A stretch of 64,000 nucleotides of DNA from NCBI GenBank assembly GCA_020062665.1, contig JAGUVW010000023.1, positions 62,001 to 126,000 of the forward strand. The letters are read 5' to 3'. Made by a program: the position numbers and the translations under genes. This document shows positions 55,237 to 64,000 of the stretch, piece by piece. Below the pieces are notes generated by a model that saw only the letters and a list, made by a program, of their open reading frames with translations, did not search any database and was not told where the DNA came from. Source of the DNA: Pseudomonadales bacterium (lineage in GTDB: Bacteria; Pseudomonadota; Gammaproteobacteria; Pseudomonadales; Ketobacteraceae). The stretch's first letter is position 1, and each line of letters begins with the position of its first letter.

Positions 55237-55338
55237 CACGGAAGCGCCACTGGAGAGTTTCGTCTGCTGATGGACTGTGAAGCGATAGACGGCCTCGCTT
55301 CCGCGACCTCAAACGTTTATTTGGGTCACGGAAGCGCC
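55237..55338. repeat. Two direct copies of a 12-base repeat with an inverted core between
   Basis: CACGGAAGCGCC occurs at 55237-55248 and again at 55327-55338, exactly 90 bases apart. Between them, at 55296-55303, lies CGCTTCCG, the reverse complement of the core CGGAAGCG. All three sit in the gene-free stretch 55186-55358 upstream of the small secreted protein and just downstream of the barrel gene. The arrangement could bind a regulator or fold into alternative hairpins. Nothing else is recognised there. Confidence 0.5.
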
Positions 55339-55358
55339 GGCAAAATCCTGTCAGGCGG

Positions 55359-56030
55359 TCACAAACGCGAAGCCAGTTCCAGACGCCAGACGGTGGAATA
55401 GGGGGTTTCCCCGCCGATATCGATGTCGACTTCGGAATAGCTCACCGAACCACGGACAATGAAGTAGCGACTCACTTCCCACATCACACCGCCACCGAGT
55501 TTGTAGTTGAAACCAGACTCGTTCACGGTGGGCACCGAGACGGTACAGTAGTAGCCCCAGTAACTCCACCAGCAATACTGATAGCCAGGGCCAGAGGCCA
55601 CGTTGGAATCCAGATTGGTCCAGCCCAGGGATGCGGTGACATACGGGGTGATGTTGCTGTCGAGGAAATAGTAGTTCGCATCGAAGTTGAAGCTCAGGCT
55701 TTCCAGTGTATTGCGATAGGTGAACGACGGATCGATGTTGACATTTTCCGGTACCACCGTCGCCTCGTAGTCAGTGTCGAACCAGTCGAAACTGCCACCA
55801 AACGCCCAGTGACGGTCGAGGTTGTACATAAATCCGATGCCAAAACCGATATCATCATCCGTTTCCAGATTGCTGCCTTTTTTGCCGTCCAGCGTCACGC
55901 TTTCCACGTAATTGGTGCGAAAGACCAGCTCCGATGAAAACGCCCGGCCAACACCTTCTGCCTGCGCCGCTGCGGCCAGCAGCAGGGTGCCCAGCGGAAG
56001 AATGAACCCCGTAACCGCTTTCTTTAACAT
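55359..56030 (-). CDS. Outer-membrane beta-barrel protein
   Basis: This 223-residue protein has a signal peptide (residues 1-24, ending AQA). Alternating hydrophobic/polar strands follow, typical of an eight-stranded OmpA/OmpW-like barrel: FSSELVFRTNYV, IGFGIGFMYN, WAFGGSFDWFD, SLSFNFDANYYF, YVTASLGW, FNYKLGGGVMW and YFIVRGSVSYSEVD. A GPGYQYCWWSYWGYYC loop is aromatic-rich and has two cysteines, likely surface-exposed and disulfide-bonded. GAGG precedes the ATG. It probably forms a small porin or adhesion barrel; no specific substrate can be proposed. Confidence 0.85.
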   Translation of the reverse strand: MLKKAVTGFILPLGTLLLAAAAQAEGVGRAFSSELVFRTNYVESVTLDGKKGSNLETDDDIGFGIGFMYNLDRHWAFGGSFDWFDTDYEATVVPENVNIDPSFTYRNTLESLSFNFDANYYFLDSNITPYVTASLGWTNLDSNVASGPGYQYCWWSYWGYYCTVSVPTVNESGFNYKLGGGVMWEVSRYFIVRGSVSYSEVDIDIGGETPYSTVWRLELASRL

Positions 56031-56169
56031 GTGTGCCTCGCAAAAATGCCTGATGATTCAACATCGAAACCGGACGTTTCGGTGACGCCGGTGCTCACGG
56101 GTTGTGATCATGTGCCCTGCGGGAAGAATTCACAATATTATTCCTCGGCGGTTTTGTCGCAGATCATGA

Positions 56170-59088
56170 TCAGCCGGGGATCAGGCCCAGTTCACACACC
56201 CGGCCCTTGAGATCGGCTTTGCGGGTCTTGGCCATGCGAATGCGGCTGTGATCAAAGCCAGCGCTGTCCACCAGATACTGTTTGATGGCCAGAGCACGTT
56301 GATCAGCCAGCGCCAGCAACTCGGCATCCCCTGCACTCTGCCGGGACGCCACATCCTGCAGCATCTGGCGATAAACCTGGGCAGTCAGATCCTGGCCTTC
56401 CAGTGCCGGATCTGCTTTCACCAAGGCATCCTCGCGATCACCGGCGTCGGGCAATTCCAGGTCGTCGTTGAGATCGTCCAACTCATCGCGGTTGTCTTCA
56501 TCATCGAGCAGCGTGTCCAGCGGCAGATCGGCGGCAGCCATCTTGCGTCGTGCCGCGATCGCGTCGCGCACCTGCAGCAGTTGCAGGGTGGCAACATCCG
56601 CGTCCACGCCCGCATTGCCGCGAATGTCCACCATCAGTTGCGGTCGCTGTGACAGTGCCTGCGCCAGCTGACTGAGGCGCGATTCCGCGTCGGCGTCCAG
56701 CTCGGCAGAGCCCGGCGCAAATTCCAGTTGCCCCAAATCCTCACCACCGCCCACCAGCGAGCCCAGCAACTGGAACGGTGACGCTGCGGCCTTCACCAGT
56801 ACATTCAGCAACGCCTTGAAGACCAGGCCCGCCACACTGAAACCCGGATCATCCAGATCGCCTTTCACCTTCACATCCAGATCGATTTCGCCCGATACAT
56901 CCCGCAACAGTGCCAGCCCCAGCGCGACCGGCGCATTCACCGCCTGCTCGCTGGCCACGGTGTCACCCAGGTAAAGCTGTTTGGCCACTATACCGTTGCT
57001 ACCCTGCAAGTGCCGTTGCCTGAGCTGATAATCCATATCCAGCGACAGGGTGCCACTGCGCAGTTCATAGCCCACATAGGTGCCGGAATACGGCGACAGG
57101 TTAGGCATTTCCAGCCCGCGCAGTTGACCGGTAAAGGCAAATCCCGGTTGTTGCTGCAGCGGCACCAGAGTGCCCTTGACACTGAAAGGCGCGTATTTGT
57201 CGATGCGGGAATCCAGCCGGAAGCGAGCGGGACTGGTACCGGTGGTAGTGAGATCCTCGAGATCGAACACCAGATTGTGCAGCGCCGTTTTGAACACGGG
57301 ATGCACGCTGGCATCGCGGAAACGGGTGATGCCATCCGTCACACTGACCTTGGCAATGCGCACATCGAACGGCGCGCTGTCGGCGTCAGGTTTTTCGCTG
57401 GCATCGGCCGTGGATTCCGCTTTCAGCAAGGTCGCCAGGTTCATCTGACTGTCCTCGCCGCGTTCTGCGCTGATGTCGGGTTTCTGCAGCGCCACCTGCT
57501 CAATCCGCAGTTGCCGCGCGCCCAGATCCAGCTGCAGTTTCTGCACGTCGAGGTTCTGCCAGCGCACGATCTTTTTGCCACTGCGATTGTCCTGGGTCTG
57601 CAGATCGGCCACGGAAAGATCCAGCGCCAGTTGCAGCGCGCCGGATTCAGCATCCGCAAGTGTGGCGTCACCCTGAAGCGACAGCGTGCCCTGCTGCAGC
57701 TGCAGATGGCTGCGTGACTCCACATAGGGATTGAACGGCAGCAATGGCAACTGCTGCACCTGGTATTGCAGGTTCAGTGTGAGCGGGGTCAGCGTGAGCT
57801 GGCCATTGAGGCTGGCACTGCCACTTTCGTTGATGCGCGCCGTTAACTGCAGCGGCACCTTTGCACCTTCCTCGAGACTGATATCGCGCAGGTTGAACTG
57901 AATATCCGACAGCCTCTGCACTGCATTCACGCCGCCGCTGAAATCGGTGAAATGGACAGAGCCGTTCTGAATACGGTATTCCCCCAGCGTGACATCCCAG
58001 GCAGCCGCCGGCTCTGCAACCTCCGGCGGGGTTGCGTCGGCAGCATGCTGCGCCAGCAGCGGTGTGAAGCGCAGTTCACCGCCATCCTTCAGCCACTGAT
58101 GGGTATCGATGTTGTCGAACACCAGGGAATCCACCCGCACAGTGCGCTGCTGCAGATCCAGCGCGATGCCCTTTATCTCCAGTTGTTTTGCGCGCAACAG
58201 GGGCGGATCCGTTTGCGCGTCATCCAGGGCAAGCTTACGCACCTGCACGGTGCCATCCTGAATACGCAGCTGCAGCGCCTGCTCCTGCTGCACCAACACC
58301 TGGGCCTGCACATCCACGCGGCCGCCCGTCATACGTAGCGGCACCACATTTTCGACGAAGTCCGCAAAGGTCGGCAGATTCAGATCCGTCAGCGCGATGC
58401 GGCTGTTCAGCTGCAGCGGATCGATGCGGTACTCACCTTCGAACACCAGATCACCGCCGCCGGGCAATTGGGCTTTCAGACTGAAGGGATTGAGGTGATC
58501 TTCGCCGGTCGCGATATAGAGATCCTGCACACCCAGGTTCACCTGATCCAGCGTGGAGGCGGCCGGCTTGTTGCCGCTGCGATCATCAAAATGGAAATGT
58601 CCGTCGCGCAGCTGGATGTCGTCCACCCGAATGGCAAAGCCACCGTCGTCGGTGGTCGCTGTGGTGGTTTCTGCCGTCGCGAACCGTTGCAGGATGTCGC
58701 TGAAATTGAAATCGTCCTTGCGCCGTTCCAGATTCACCTGCGGTGCGTCGAGCGATACGGCGGACAGCCGCAACTGCCAGCCGAACAGCGAGCCCCACAG
58801 ATCCAGATCCACCGCCAGCCGCTGCCAGGCCAGCAGCGGCTTCTGCGCGCGATCCGCAATGGCAAATGCATCGACGGAGAGCAGCAGACTGAAGGGGTTG
58901 AAGGCGATTTTATCGACCTGAATCTCGCGGCCGATTTTTGCCGCCACGTCCTGCCGCAACACAGCCTGAAGCTTGCCCGGTAGATACAGATAACTCAGCG
59001 CGATGTAGAGCAGATAGAACAGTACCAGCGCCGACAGCAGCCACTGGTACCAGCGCAGGTTGTGCAGGAAGGATTTGAGCGGGGCCAC
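56170..59088 (-). CDS. DUF748 / AsmA-like large envelope protein
   Basis: This 972-residue protein has one N-terminal transmembrane helix (about 14-34) and then a long repetitive beta-rich periplasmic region of the DUF748/AsmA-like type (repeats such as LNSRIALTDLNLP and LSLDMDYQLRQRHLQG). Near residue 805 it has FAPGSAELDADAESRLSQLAQAL, the OmpA-like-looking block usual for DUF748 C-termini, and the chain ends ELGLIPG. AsmA/TamB-type proteins bridge the periplasm and move phospholipid to the outer membrane; DUF748 members are proposed to resemble them but are largely untested. An acidic patch (LDDEDNRDELDDLNDDLELPD) lies near 865-885. Confidence 0.88.
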   Translation of the reverse strand: MAPLKSFLHNLRWYQWLLSALVLFYLLYIALSYLYLPGKLQAVLRQDVAAKIGREIQVDKIAFNPFSLLLSVDAFAIADRAQKPLLAWQRLAVDLDLWGSLFGWQLRLSAVSLDAPQVNLERRKDDFNFSDILQRFATAETTTATTDDGGFAIRVDDIQLRDGHFHFDDRSGNKPAASTLDQVNLGVQDLYIATGEDHLNPFSLKAQLPGGGDLVFEGEYRIDPLQLNSRIALTDLNLPTFADFVENVVPLRMTGGRVDVQAQVLVQQEQALQLRIQDGTVQVRKLALDDAQTDPPLLRAKQLEIKGIALDLQQRTVRVDSLVFDNIDTHQWLKDGGELRFTPLLAQHAADATPPEVAEPAAAWDVTLGEYRIQNGSVHFTDFSGGVNAVQRLSDIQFNLRDISLEEGAKVPLQLTARINESGSASLNGQLTLTPLTLNLQYQVQQLPLLPFNPYVESRSHLQLQQGTLSLQGDATLADAESGALQLALDLSVADLQTQDNRSGKKIVRWQNLDVQKLQLDLGARQLRIEQVALQKPDISAERGEDSQMNLATLLKAESTADASEKPDADSAPFDVRIAKVSVTDGITRFRDASVHPVFKTALHNLVFDLEDLTTTGTSPARFRLDSRIDKYAPFSVKGTLVPLQQQPGFAFTGQLRGLEMPNLSPYSGTYVGYELRSGTLSLDMDYQLRQRHLQGSNGIVAKQLYLGDTVASEQAVNAPVALGLALLRDVSGEIDLDVKVKGDLDDPGFSVAGLVFKALLNVLVKAAASPFQLLGSLVGGGEDLGQLEFAPGSAELDADAESRLSQLAQALSQRPQLMVDIRGNAGVDADVATLQLLQVRDAIAARRKMAAADLPLDTLLDDEDNRDELDDLNDDLELPDAGDREDALVKADPALEGQDLTAQVYRQMLQDVASRQSAGDAELLALADQRALAIKQYLVDSAGFDHSRIRMAKTRKADLKGRVCELGLIPG

Positions 59089-59176
59089 GAGGCTGTCCTG
59101 TCGTCGTTGCTGAGTCCCGCATTATAACGGGATGGCACAGCCTGGCCAGATGACACGTCATCTCCTGCCAGCCCCA

Positions 59177-60046
59177 TCAGAAATTAAATCCCACGCCGAT
59201 GTGATACACCCAGGGATCCACCGTCACATCCATGGTGGCATTGCCGACCCTGGCCACCTCGTAAGTGGGCAGGCCGGGGGTTTCCACCCAGATGTCCTTC
59301 ACCGTGGCCGTGGTTTCCAGTCCACCGATGAATTTCAGATCCGCATTGATCCACCAGTCTTTCCAGAAACGGAATTCCACACCGCCCTGCACGGCATATC
59401 CCACGGCGGGATCGATCTCCAGCTCCGGTGTGCTGACGGCAGTCAGTACCGGGTTGGTGACCTCCGCATCGTAGGCGAACAACATGGCGACACCGCCGCC
59501 CACATAAGGCCGGATGCTGCTGCCCGGCAGAAAGCGGTACACCAGGGTCACCACCGGCGGCAGCGCCTTAGCTTCGCCGAATTCCTCGCCCAGCGCCGGC
59601 ACGCCGGTGGGAATATTGCCCAGCGCAAAGGGCGCGATGGATTCATCCTTGAGCGTACCGGTGGTGGTGAATTCCACCGTCAACGGCAGCGCCAGAATCG
59701 TTTCCACCGCCCACTGGCCATTGCCCCAGGGCAACTGCCAGCCGACGATCACGCTGGGAAAATCCGTTTCTTCCACTGCCGCGCCAGAGCCGGCAATGGG
59801 CCCGTTGGAAATCGCCAGCTCGGCAATGCCGCCCACATCCGACAGCACGACTTCAGTGCTGGACGAATCCGGTGCCAGCAACGTGTAGCCGGCGCGAAAA
59901 TAAAACGGCTTGGCACCGGGCGCCAGGCCCAGCCAGTCGGTTTTGATATTGCTCCAGAAGCCAGGATCGGATTGCGCTTCATCGGCCTGCGCGGTCAGGC
60001 TCAGACTCAATCCCATCAGTGCCGCGATGATGTAATGCCTGTTCAT
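59177..60046 (-). CDS. OmpW-like outer-membrane protein coupled to the Ig-like lipoprotein
   Basis: This 289-residue protein has a signal peptide (residues 1-22, ending TAQA). A beta-barrel sequence of the OmpW type follows: FRAGYTLLAPD near the start, PSVIVGWQLPWG, YRFLPGSSIRPYVGGGVAMLFAYDAE, and the C-terminal WVYHIGVGFNF, ending in the phenylalanine recognised by the BAM complex. OmpW-type barrels let small hydrophobic molecules cross the outer membrane. AGGTGA, which contains the stop codon of the upstream lipoprotein gene, serves as the Shine-Dalgarno sequence for the ATG at 60046, so the two are translationally linked. A GTG at 60055 is less likely. Confidence 0.88.
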   Translation of the reverse strand: MNRHYIIAALMGLSLSLTAQADEAQSDPGFWSNIKTDWLGLAPGAKPFYFRAGYTLLAPDSSSTEVVLSDVGGIAELAISNGPIAGSGAAVEETDFPSVIVGWQLPWGNGQWAVETILALPLTVEFTTTGTLKDESIAPFALGNIPTGVPALGEEFGEAKALPPVVTLVYRFLPGSSIRPYVGGGVAMLFAYDAEVTNPVLTAVSTPELEIDPAVGYAVQGGVEFRFWKDWWINADLKFIGGLETTATVKDIWVETPGLPTYEVARVGNATMDVTVDPWVYHIGVGFNF

Positions 60047-60056
60047 GATGTTCACC

Positions 60057-63000
60057 TCAGCGACGGCCTTTCAGGGGATTTCCAATCAAACGCAGCTTCA
60101 TCGCGTTGGCAGGAATGCGCAGGTTGATGTTGCCAGGCAAGCCCAGCGCCGAGATATTGACCGTCAGGTTTATCGCAGCAACGTTCGCCAGCGTGATCAC
60201 GATGCGGCCGTCCTCTTCAAATGTGATTGGCCCCCTCACCACTGCCCGCAAGGATTTGCTGTTCAGGTCGTGGCTGGCCAGACCACCCAGAATGGACATG
60301 TCAGGTGCATCCATGTACAGGTTCATGTCCGCGATAAACTGGGGCTCGGCCACACCCGCTTCCTCGACGATGTAGCCCAAGATGGGGCTGCCAGTTTCCC
60401 GCAGTCGCAGCACATTGATGTTGGTGTCGACGTTGCCGATGCTGATGCCAATGGCCGCCGCGTTCAGCGTGATCGAAGTGCCGTACAGCACGCCGGGGTT
60501 GACGCGCACAGGAATCTGTTCGGTACCCGCCAGCGTCATGCCCCAGGTGGAACCATCGACCACCAGCGGTTCAGGCAGGCCCACCGTTACCGGCAACGAG
60601 CCATTCAGATAGAGATGGTTATCGCCCACCACCGATGCGCCCGTCACAATGCCGCCAGTGCCGGTGACTGTGACCTGGGCACTGTTCTGCACCCGCGCCA
60701 CTTCGCCAGCATTCACAAAACCATTGCCATTGATATCGGTGAACGGCTCCAGTTTCAGCGGCAGATATACTGACTGATCTTCCGCCGCCGGCGCGCCGCG
60801 GAAATACACCACCAGATTATTTCCACCGGCATCGCCGGCCTGCGCACCATTCAGAGGATCGGGATTCAGCGGCAGATTGTTGTTGCCGCACACTTCCGTG
60901 GCGGAATCGCAGGTGGCATTGCCTCCGCCCACCAGCGTCAGGCGGTAGGTGGCACCATCCACCCAGGGCTCGGTGGGTTTGAAACGCAGTGCGCGCGTGT
61001 CCGGCGTCAACGTGCCCGCCACCACACCAGTACAGGTGGTGCCGGCATCGTTGAGCCGTTCGATCCGCACCCGTCCACTGCCACAACTGCCGCCCAGCAC
61101 CAGCGTGTTCTGATTCATCACCTGATTGAACTGCACATCCAGGAAACCATCCGTCGGCATGTTGAACGGCAGATAGGTGTTGTCGCCACCCAAACCACCG
61201 GCGCAGCGACCCGGACTGGCGTAAGAGCTACCTGTCAGCGTACAGGCCGCACCCGCGTGCACCGACGTCACCATGGGGCCGATGTTGCCGGTATTCGACG
61301 GATTCTCGGTGGTGAAATCAATCACGCCATCGCCGCCGCTGGCATCGCTGCCATCCAGCACCAGCCCGTTGTGGTTGGCGCTGATATCGGTGAGCGCCCC
61401 CAGCGTAATCCGGTACTGATTGCCAAACACCAGCGCATTGTTGGGCTTGAGCAACACCGTGCTGCCGTCGTACGTAATCTGGAACGGCACCAGCGCATTG
61501 GCGGTCACGTTGAACAGTTGAATCTGATCATTCGCCACCACGCCGGCGTTATCGATCGCTTCGCTGAAAATCAGCGACAGGCCATCCCGAACAGGAAAAT
61601 CCGTGGCGCCATCGGCAGGATAGGCACCGGTGATGCGCGGCGACTCCGCATCATCCGGCCGGCTCACATTCAGATCCGAATTGATGCCCAGCACCATGTG
61701 CGCCGGCGCCAGATCCAGTCCCAGCAGATCCATCGTCAGCGTGCGCACGGTTTCGATCTGCAGACTGCCATTCACCACCCGCGCTGTGCCGGTGGCTTGC
61801 ACATGGGGAATGGTCTGGTTCAGCACGGCGTTGCCCTTGTCGTCGGCACCGGTGAGGGCCAGATCGAAAATCAGATAGACGAATACCGGTGCCTTGTCGT
61901 CGTCCGGCACCGTGTCCGCGCTGCGATAGGGATTGCGCCCCATGAAACCGGTGACATCGCTCAGGAACGTGGCCTTGATGTCACCGGTATTCAGATTCGC
62001 CGGCACCGTGCCACCCAGCGCCAGATCCAGGCCGGTGATACTGAGGAAATTGCCCTTGCGGATCACGAACGGAATCAGGCCGCCGAAATTCGCCGGATCG
62101 GCCAGTTCCGCCAGCAGCGTGCTGTCGCGCAGATTGATGTCGTTGCTGCCGATCAGCGGCGAATACAGGTCAATCGCATTGAGCGGACGCCCGGTGATGA
62201 GCGACGTCTGCGGGAAACCCGTCTCACCGAACGCCACCGTGGTATTGAAATGCTGGGTGATCACACAATCGCAGGCATTGGCTGCCACCGGCACCATTTC
62301 ATAAGTCGTCGCCGCAACCGCTTCACCATTCAGATCGCGAATCGCCGTACTCAGGCGCAGGCGATAGGTCACGCCCGCCGTCAGATCTTCATCCGGATCG
62401 AACACCACATGCTGCTTGCGCACGATCAGCGCGCCGGGCACTGGCGTTTCGCCGCCACCACCGTCCACAGCCACGAACTCGAAACTGCTGCCCGCCTGCA
62501 CGGTTTTTTCATCCAGCGGCTCGCTGAATTCCACGCGCAGAGTGGAAAAATCCATGAACGGATAGCGTGCCGCAGGCGGCGTGCCACCACCGTACACTGC
62601 CGGATCTTCGCCGTTGATGGCGGTCACCCGCGGCACGGCGCCGCTCACCGGATCGAGTTGACTGGTGGTGAACGTCAGCAGCGGATCACTGGCCGGCAGA
62701 TTGGTGTCGCCACCGCCGATCACCGCACTGCGCACGAACAGCCGGTACGCCGTGCCCTGACGCAGGTGCGTGGTTTCGAACTGCACCACCTTGCCATTCA
62801 CCTGGGTGTTGATGGTCACCACATTGTCGTCGGCATCCAGCAGGCAGAAATGGCCGCTGACATTGCCGCCGCCGTCCACGCTGCAGGCAGTTTGCACTGC
62901 GTCCTGGCTGGCGTTTTTGCTGAAGGTCACATAGAACCGGGTGCCCAGCGGCACGTCAGTCTGACCGTTGATGGGATAGGTAAAAACGACGCCATCGGAC

Positions 63001-63113
63001 AACGCCGGCGGCGCATACGGGGATTCGCTACTGTCGCTGCAGCCGGCCAACGCCAGCCACACACCGCCGGCCAACACCGGCAGCCTCGCCCGCTTTACAA
63101 ACAACCTGATCAT
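60057..63113 (-). CDS. Large Ig-like-domain lipoprotein
   Basis: This 1018-residue protein has a lipoprotein signal with lipobox ALAGC (Cys25) followed by serine-rich SDSSES. The mature chain holds several bacterial Ig-like (SbsA/Big_5-type) domains, visible as repeats of VFTYPINGQTDVPLGTRFYVTFSK, FMDFSTLRVEFSEPLDEK, YPADGATDFPVRDGLSLIFSEAID and similar. Cysteine pairs appear in several loops. The C-terminal region lacks clear repeats and ends with positively charged residues. It is followed within a base by the OmpW-like gene. It may be a surface-anchored adhesin or a partner of the barrel in taking up hydrophobic compounds; neither is shown. Confidence 0.85.
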   Translation of the reverse strand: MIRLFVKRARLPVLAGGVWLALAGCSDSSESPYAPPALSDGVVFTYPINGQTDVPLGTRFYVTFSKNASQDAVQTACSVDGGGNVSGHFCLLDADDNVVTINTQVNGKVVQFETTHLRQGTAYRLFVRSAVIGGGDTNLPASDPLLTFTTSQLDPVSGAVPRVTAINGEDPAVYGGGTPPAARYPFMDFSTLRVEFSEPLDEKTVQAGSSFEFVAVDGGGGETPVPGALIVRKQHVVFDPDEDLTAGVTYRLRLSTAIRDLNGEAVAATTYEMVPVAANACDCVITQHFNTTVAFGETGFPQTSLITGRPLNAIDLYSPLIGSNDINLRDSTLLAELADPANFGGLIPFVIRKGNFLSITGLDLALGGTVPANLNTGDIKATFLSDVTGFMGRNPYRSADTVPDDDKAPVFVYLIFDLALTGADDKGNAVLNQTIPHVQATGTARVVNGSLQIETVRTLTMDLLGLDLAPAHMVLGINSDLNVSRPDDAESPRITGAYPADGATDFPVRDGLSLIFSEAIDNAGVVANDQIQLFNVTANALVPFQITYDGSTVLLKPNNALVFGNQYRITLGALTDISANHNGLVLDGSDASGGDGVIDFTTENPSNTGNIGPMVTSVHAGAACTLTGSSYASPGRCAGGLGGDNTYLPFNMPTDGFLDVQFNQVMNQNTLVLGGSCGSGRVRIERLNDAGTTCTGVVAGTLTPDTRALRFKPTEPWVDGATYRLTLVGGGNATCDSATEVCGNNNLPLNPDPLNGAQAGDAGGNNLVVYFRGAPAAEDQSVYLPLKLEPFTDINGNGFVNAGEVARVQNSAQVTVTGTGGIVTGASVVGDNHLYLNGSLPVTVGLPEPLVVDGSTWGMTLAGTEQIPVRVNPGVLYGTSITLNAAAIGISIGNVDTNINVLRLRETGSPILGYIVEEAGVAEPQFIADMNLYMDAPDMSILGGLASHDLNSKSLRAVVRGPITFEEDGRIVITLANVAAINLTVNISALGLPGNINLRIPANAMKLRLIGNPLKGRR

Positions 63114-63343
63114 GCCAACCTCAAATCTTTTTTATCGGGTGCCATCCCTGACCGCGGGCCCAAGCCGTGGCACCAAGTTCCTCCATCCGTTCTTAAACTA
63201 TGGTACACAGATCACTGACTATCCAGTCGCACGACTTAAATTGCCGGTCGCCACCGGCCAGTCCAACCCCTTGAACCACAGCCCGATTCAGGGGAAACTG
63301 GCGCAGCATCAATGGCTCACAAGAACAAAAATCGAGGGATAAC

Positions 63344-63940
63344 ATGATTTCACGCGGATTGACTGGACTGGCCCTGGGCACCGCCCTGGCACTGGCAGGC
63401 TGTACCAACACCGTCAAGTACGACACTGCTTCGGCGGCCAAACCCGTCACCCACCAGGTCGATGTCCAGGCCCTGCAGCAATCCACCAGCTCCATGATCA
63501 ATGCCATGGTGAGCAACCCCCAGGTGCAGGCCGCCATCCAGTCCAAACGCCCGGTGCTGGCCGTGTACGGCCTGGTGGATTTCACCGGTGAAGGGGTGGA
63601 CATCAACACCCTCAACAACGATATCTACAGCGAACTCAACAAGAGCGCCCGCTTCCGCTTTGCCGATTCCGCCAACCTGAGCGCCGCCAGCCAGCAGCAG
63701 AAGCTCAACCTGTATGACCTGCTGGAATCCCCCGAGGCTGCCCAGCCGCTGACCAAGGCCGTCAGCGCCGATTACCTGCTGATCGGCGAGGTGAGCAAGA
63801 TCATTCGCACCCAGCCCACGCTCAAGGAAACCTTCTACCGGGTATCGCTGAAGCTGGTGGATCCCAAGAGCAAGGAATTCATGTGGGAAGAAAAGCGCGA
63901 ATTCCTCAAGAGTCAGAAGAAGATTGTTTACGGGGTGTGA
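63344..63940 (+). CDS. lpoB: Penicillin-binding-protein activator LpoB-like lipoprotein
   Basis: This 198-residue lipoprotein has lipobox LALAGC (Cys20). The globular domain matches LpoB/YcfM: PVLAVYGLVDFTGEGVDINTLNNDIYSEL, SARFRFAD, then YLLIGEVSKIIRTQ and KLVDPKSKEFMWEEKREFLKSQ near the end. LpoB anchors in the outer membrane and reaches through the peptidoglycan to stimulate PBP1b. The upstream 230-base gap, shared with the divergent Ig-like lipoprotein gene, shows no convincing promoter. A GGGATAAC stretch precedes the ATG. A large hairpin follows downstream at the window edge. Confidence 0.88.
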   Translation: MISRGLTGLALGTALALAGCTNTVKYDTASAAKPVTHQVDVQALQQSTSSMINAMVSNPQVQAAIQSKRPVLAVYGLVDFTGEGVDINTLNNDIYSELNKSARFRFADSANLSAASQQQKLNLYDLLESPEAAQPLTKAVSADYLLIGEVSKIIRTQPTLKETFYRVSLKLVDPKSKEFMWEEKREFLKSQKKIVYGV

Positions 63941-63967
63941 GCCACCCGATTTTCCTGCTGGTTCACT

Positions 63968-64000
63968 GGCACCGGCCCCACCGCATGGGGCACCGGTGCC
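63968..64000 (+). terminator. Long hairpin downstream of lpoB (at window edge)
   Basis: GGCACCGG (63968-63975) pairs with CCGGTGCC (63993-64000), and CCCC (63976-63979) pairs with GGGG (63987-63990) after a two-base CA bulge; the loop is ACCGCAT. The window ends right at the stem base, so a following T run cannot be checked. Its position 28 bases after lpoB fits a terminator. Confidence 0.55.

Noticed and set aside
61257-63218. 653-codon plus-strand frame opposite the Ig-like lipoprotein
   Set aside because: The translation is arginine/histidine-rich without motifs, and the opposite frame has a lipobox and Ig-like repeats.

Overview
The window reads as a chromosomal segment of a GC-rich marine-type gammaproteobacterium. 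The conserved blocks parE-yqiA-cpdA-yqiB-nudF, waaA, msbA, ilvE-glnE, fadH and argA, an OprI/Lpp-type lipoprotein and the LpoB homologue all fit the Pseudomonas/Alcanivorax side of the class. Alcanivoracaceae is my best guess, but it is an inference from gene content. I see no rRNA, tRNA, insertion sequence, integrase or CRISPR array. No gene-free stretch exceeds about 260 bases; the largest are 18006-18267, 40209-40465, 63114-63343 and 16061-16259.

Layout. (1) 1-7072, minus strand: the housekeeping run parE (cut by the window edge), yqiA, cpdA, yqiB, nudF, then thiC, waaA (Kdo transferase) and a glycosyltransferase. (2) 7146-16060, minus strand: a visibly AT-richer, tightly overlapping eight-gene operon inserted between the waaA block and msbA. 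It encodes a polytopic membrane protein, a tandem sugar nucleotidyltransferase, GtrA, a family 2 glycosyltransferase, a GDPD-like phosphodiesterase, a membrane protein fused to a uridine-kinase-like domain, a HAD phosphatase and a class II aldolase. This is the strongest candidate for an undescribed system. It looks like a self-contained pathway that makes, activates and attaches an unusual phosphorylated sugar or polyol to a surface glycan. (3) 16260-24676: msbA, and divergent from it ugd followed by three glycosyltransferases and a YrbL-like kinase on the plus strand, with an ELM1-family protein convergent. Regions 1-3 together form an envelope glycan neighbourhood. (4) 24748-33776, minus strand: ilvE, glnE, a GT-C-like membrane protein with an acyltransferase, and a solitary GspE/PilB-type ATPase. 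(5) 33935-44264: yqhA, an EF-hand membrane protein, a soluble zinc-binding (CZB) chemoreceptor, fadH, an Lpp-like lipoprotein beside two divergent L,D-transpeptidases, and a membrane chemoreceptor. (6) 44342-53986: short-form putA, an SDR divergent from an AraC-type regulator, a carboxymuconolactone-decarboxylase-like protein, orphan norEF, argA and a tandem thioredoxin-fold isomerase-like protein. (7) 54042-64000: mostly exported proteins, namely a secreted DUF2059-like protein, a small secreted protein, two outer-membrane barrels, a very large DUF748/AsmA-like protein, a 1018-residue Ig-like lipoprotein and LpoB.

How the genes work together. Much of the window builds or tailors the envelope: Kdo, lipid A flipping, UDP-glucuronate supply, glycan transfer, peptidoglycan-lipoprotein cross-links and PBP activation. 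Amino-acid metabolism (ilvE, glnE, putA, argA) is interspersed as single genes. Start sites were moved from the longest open frame wherever a Shine-Dalgarno sequence, a stop/start overlap or the family's usual N terminus pointed to an internal start; those cases are stated in the entries.
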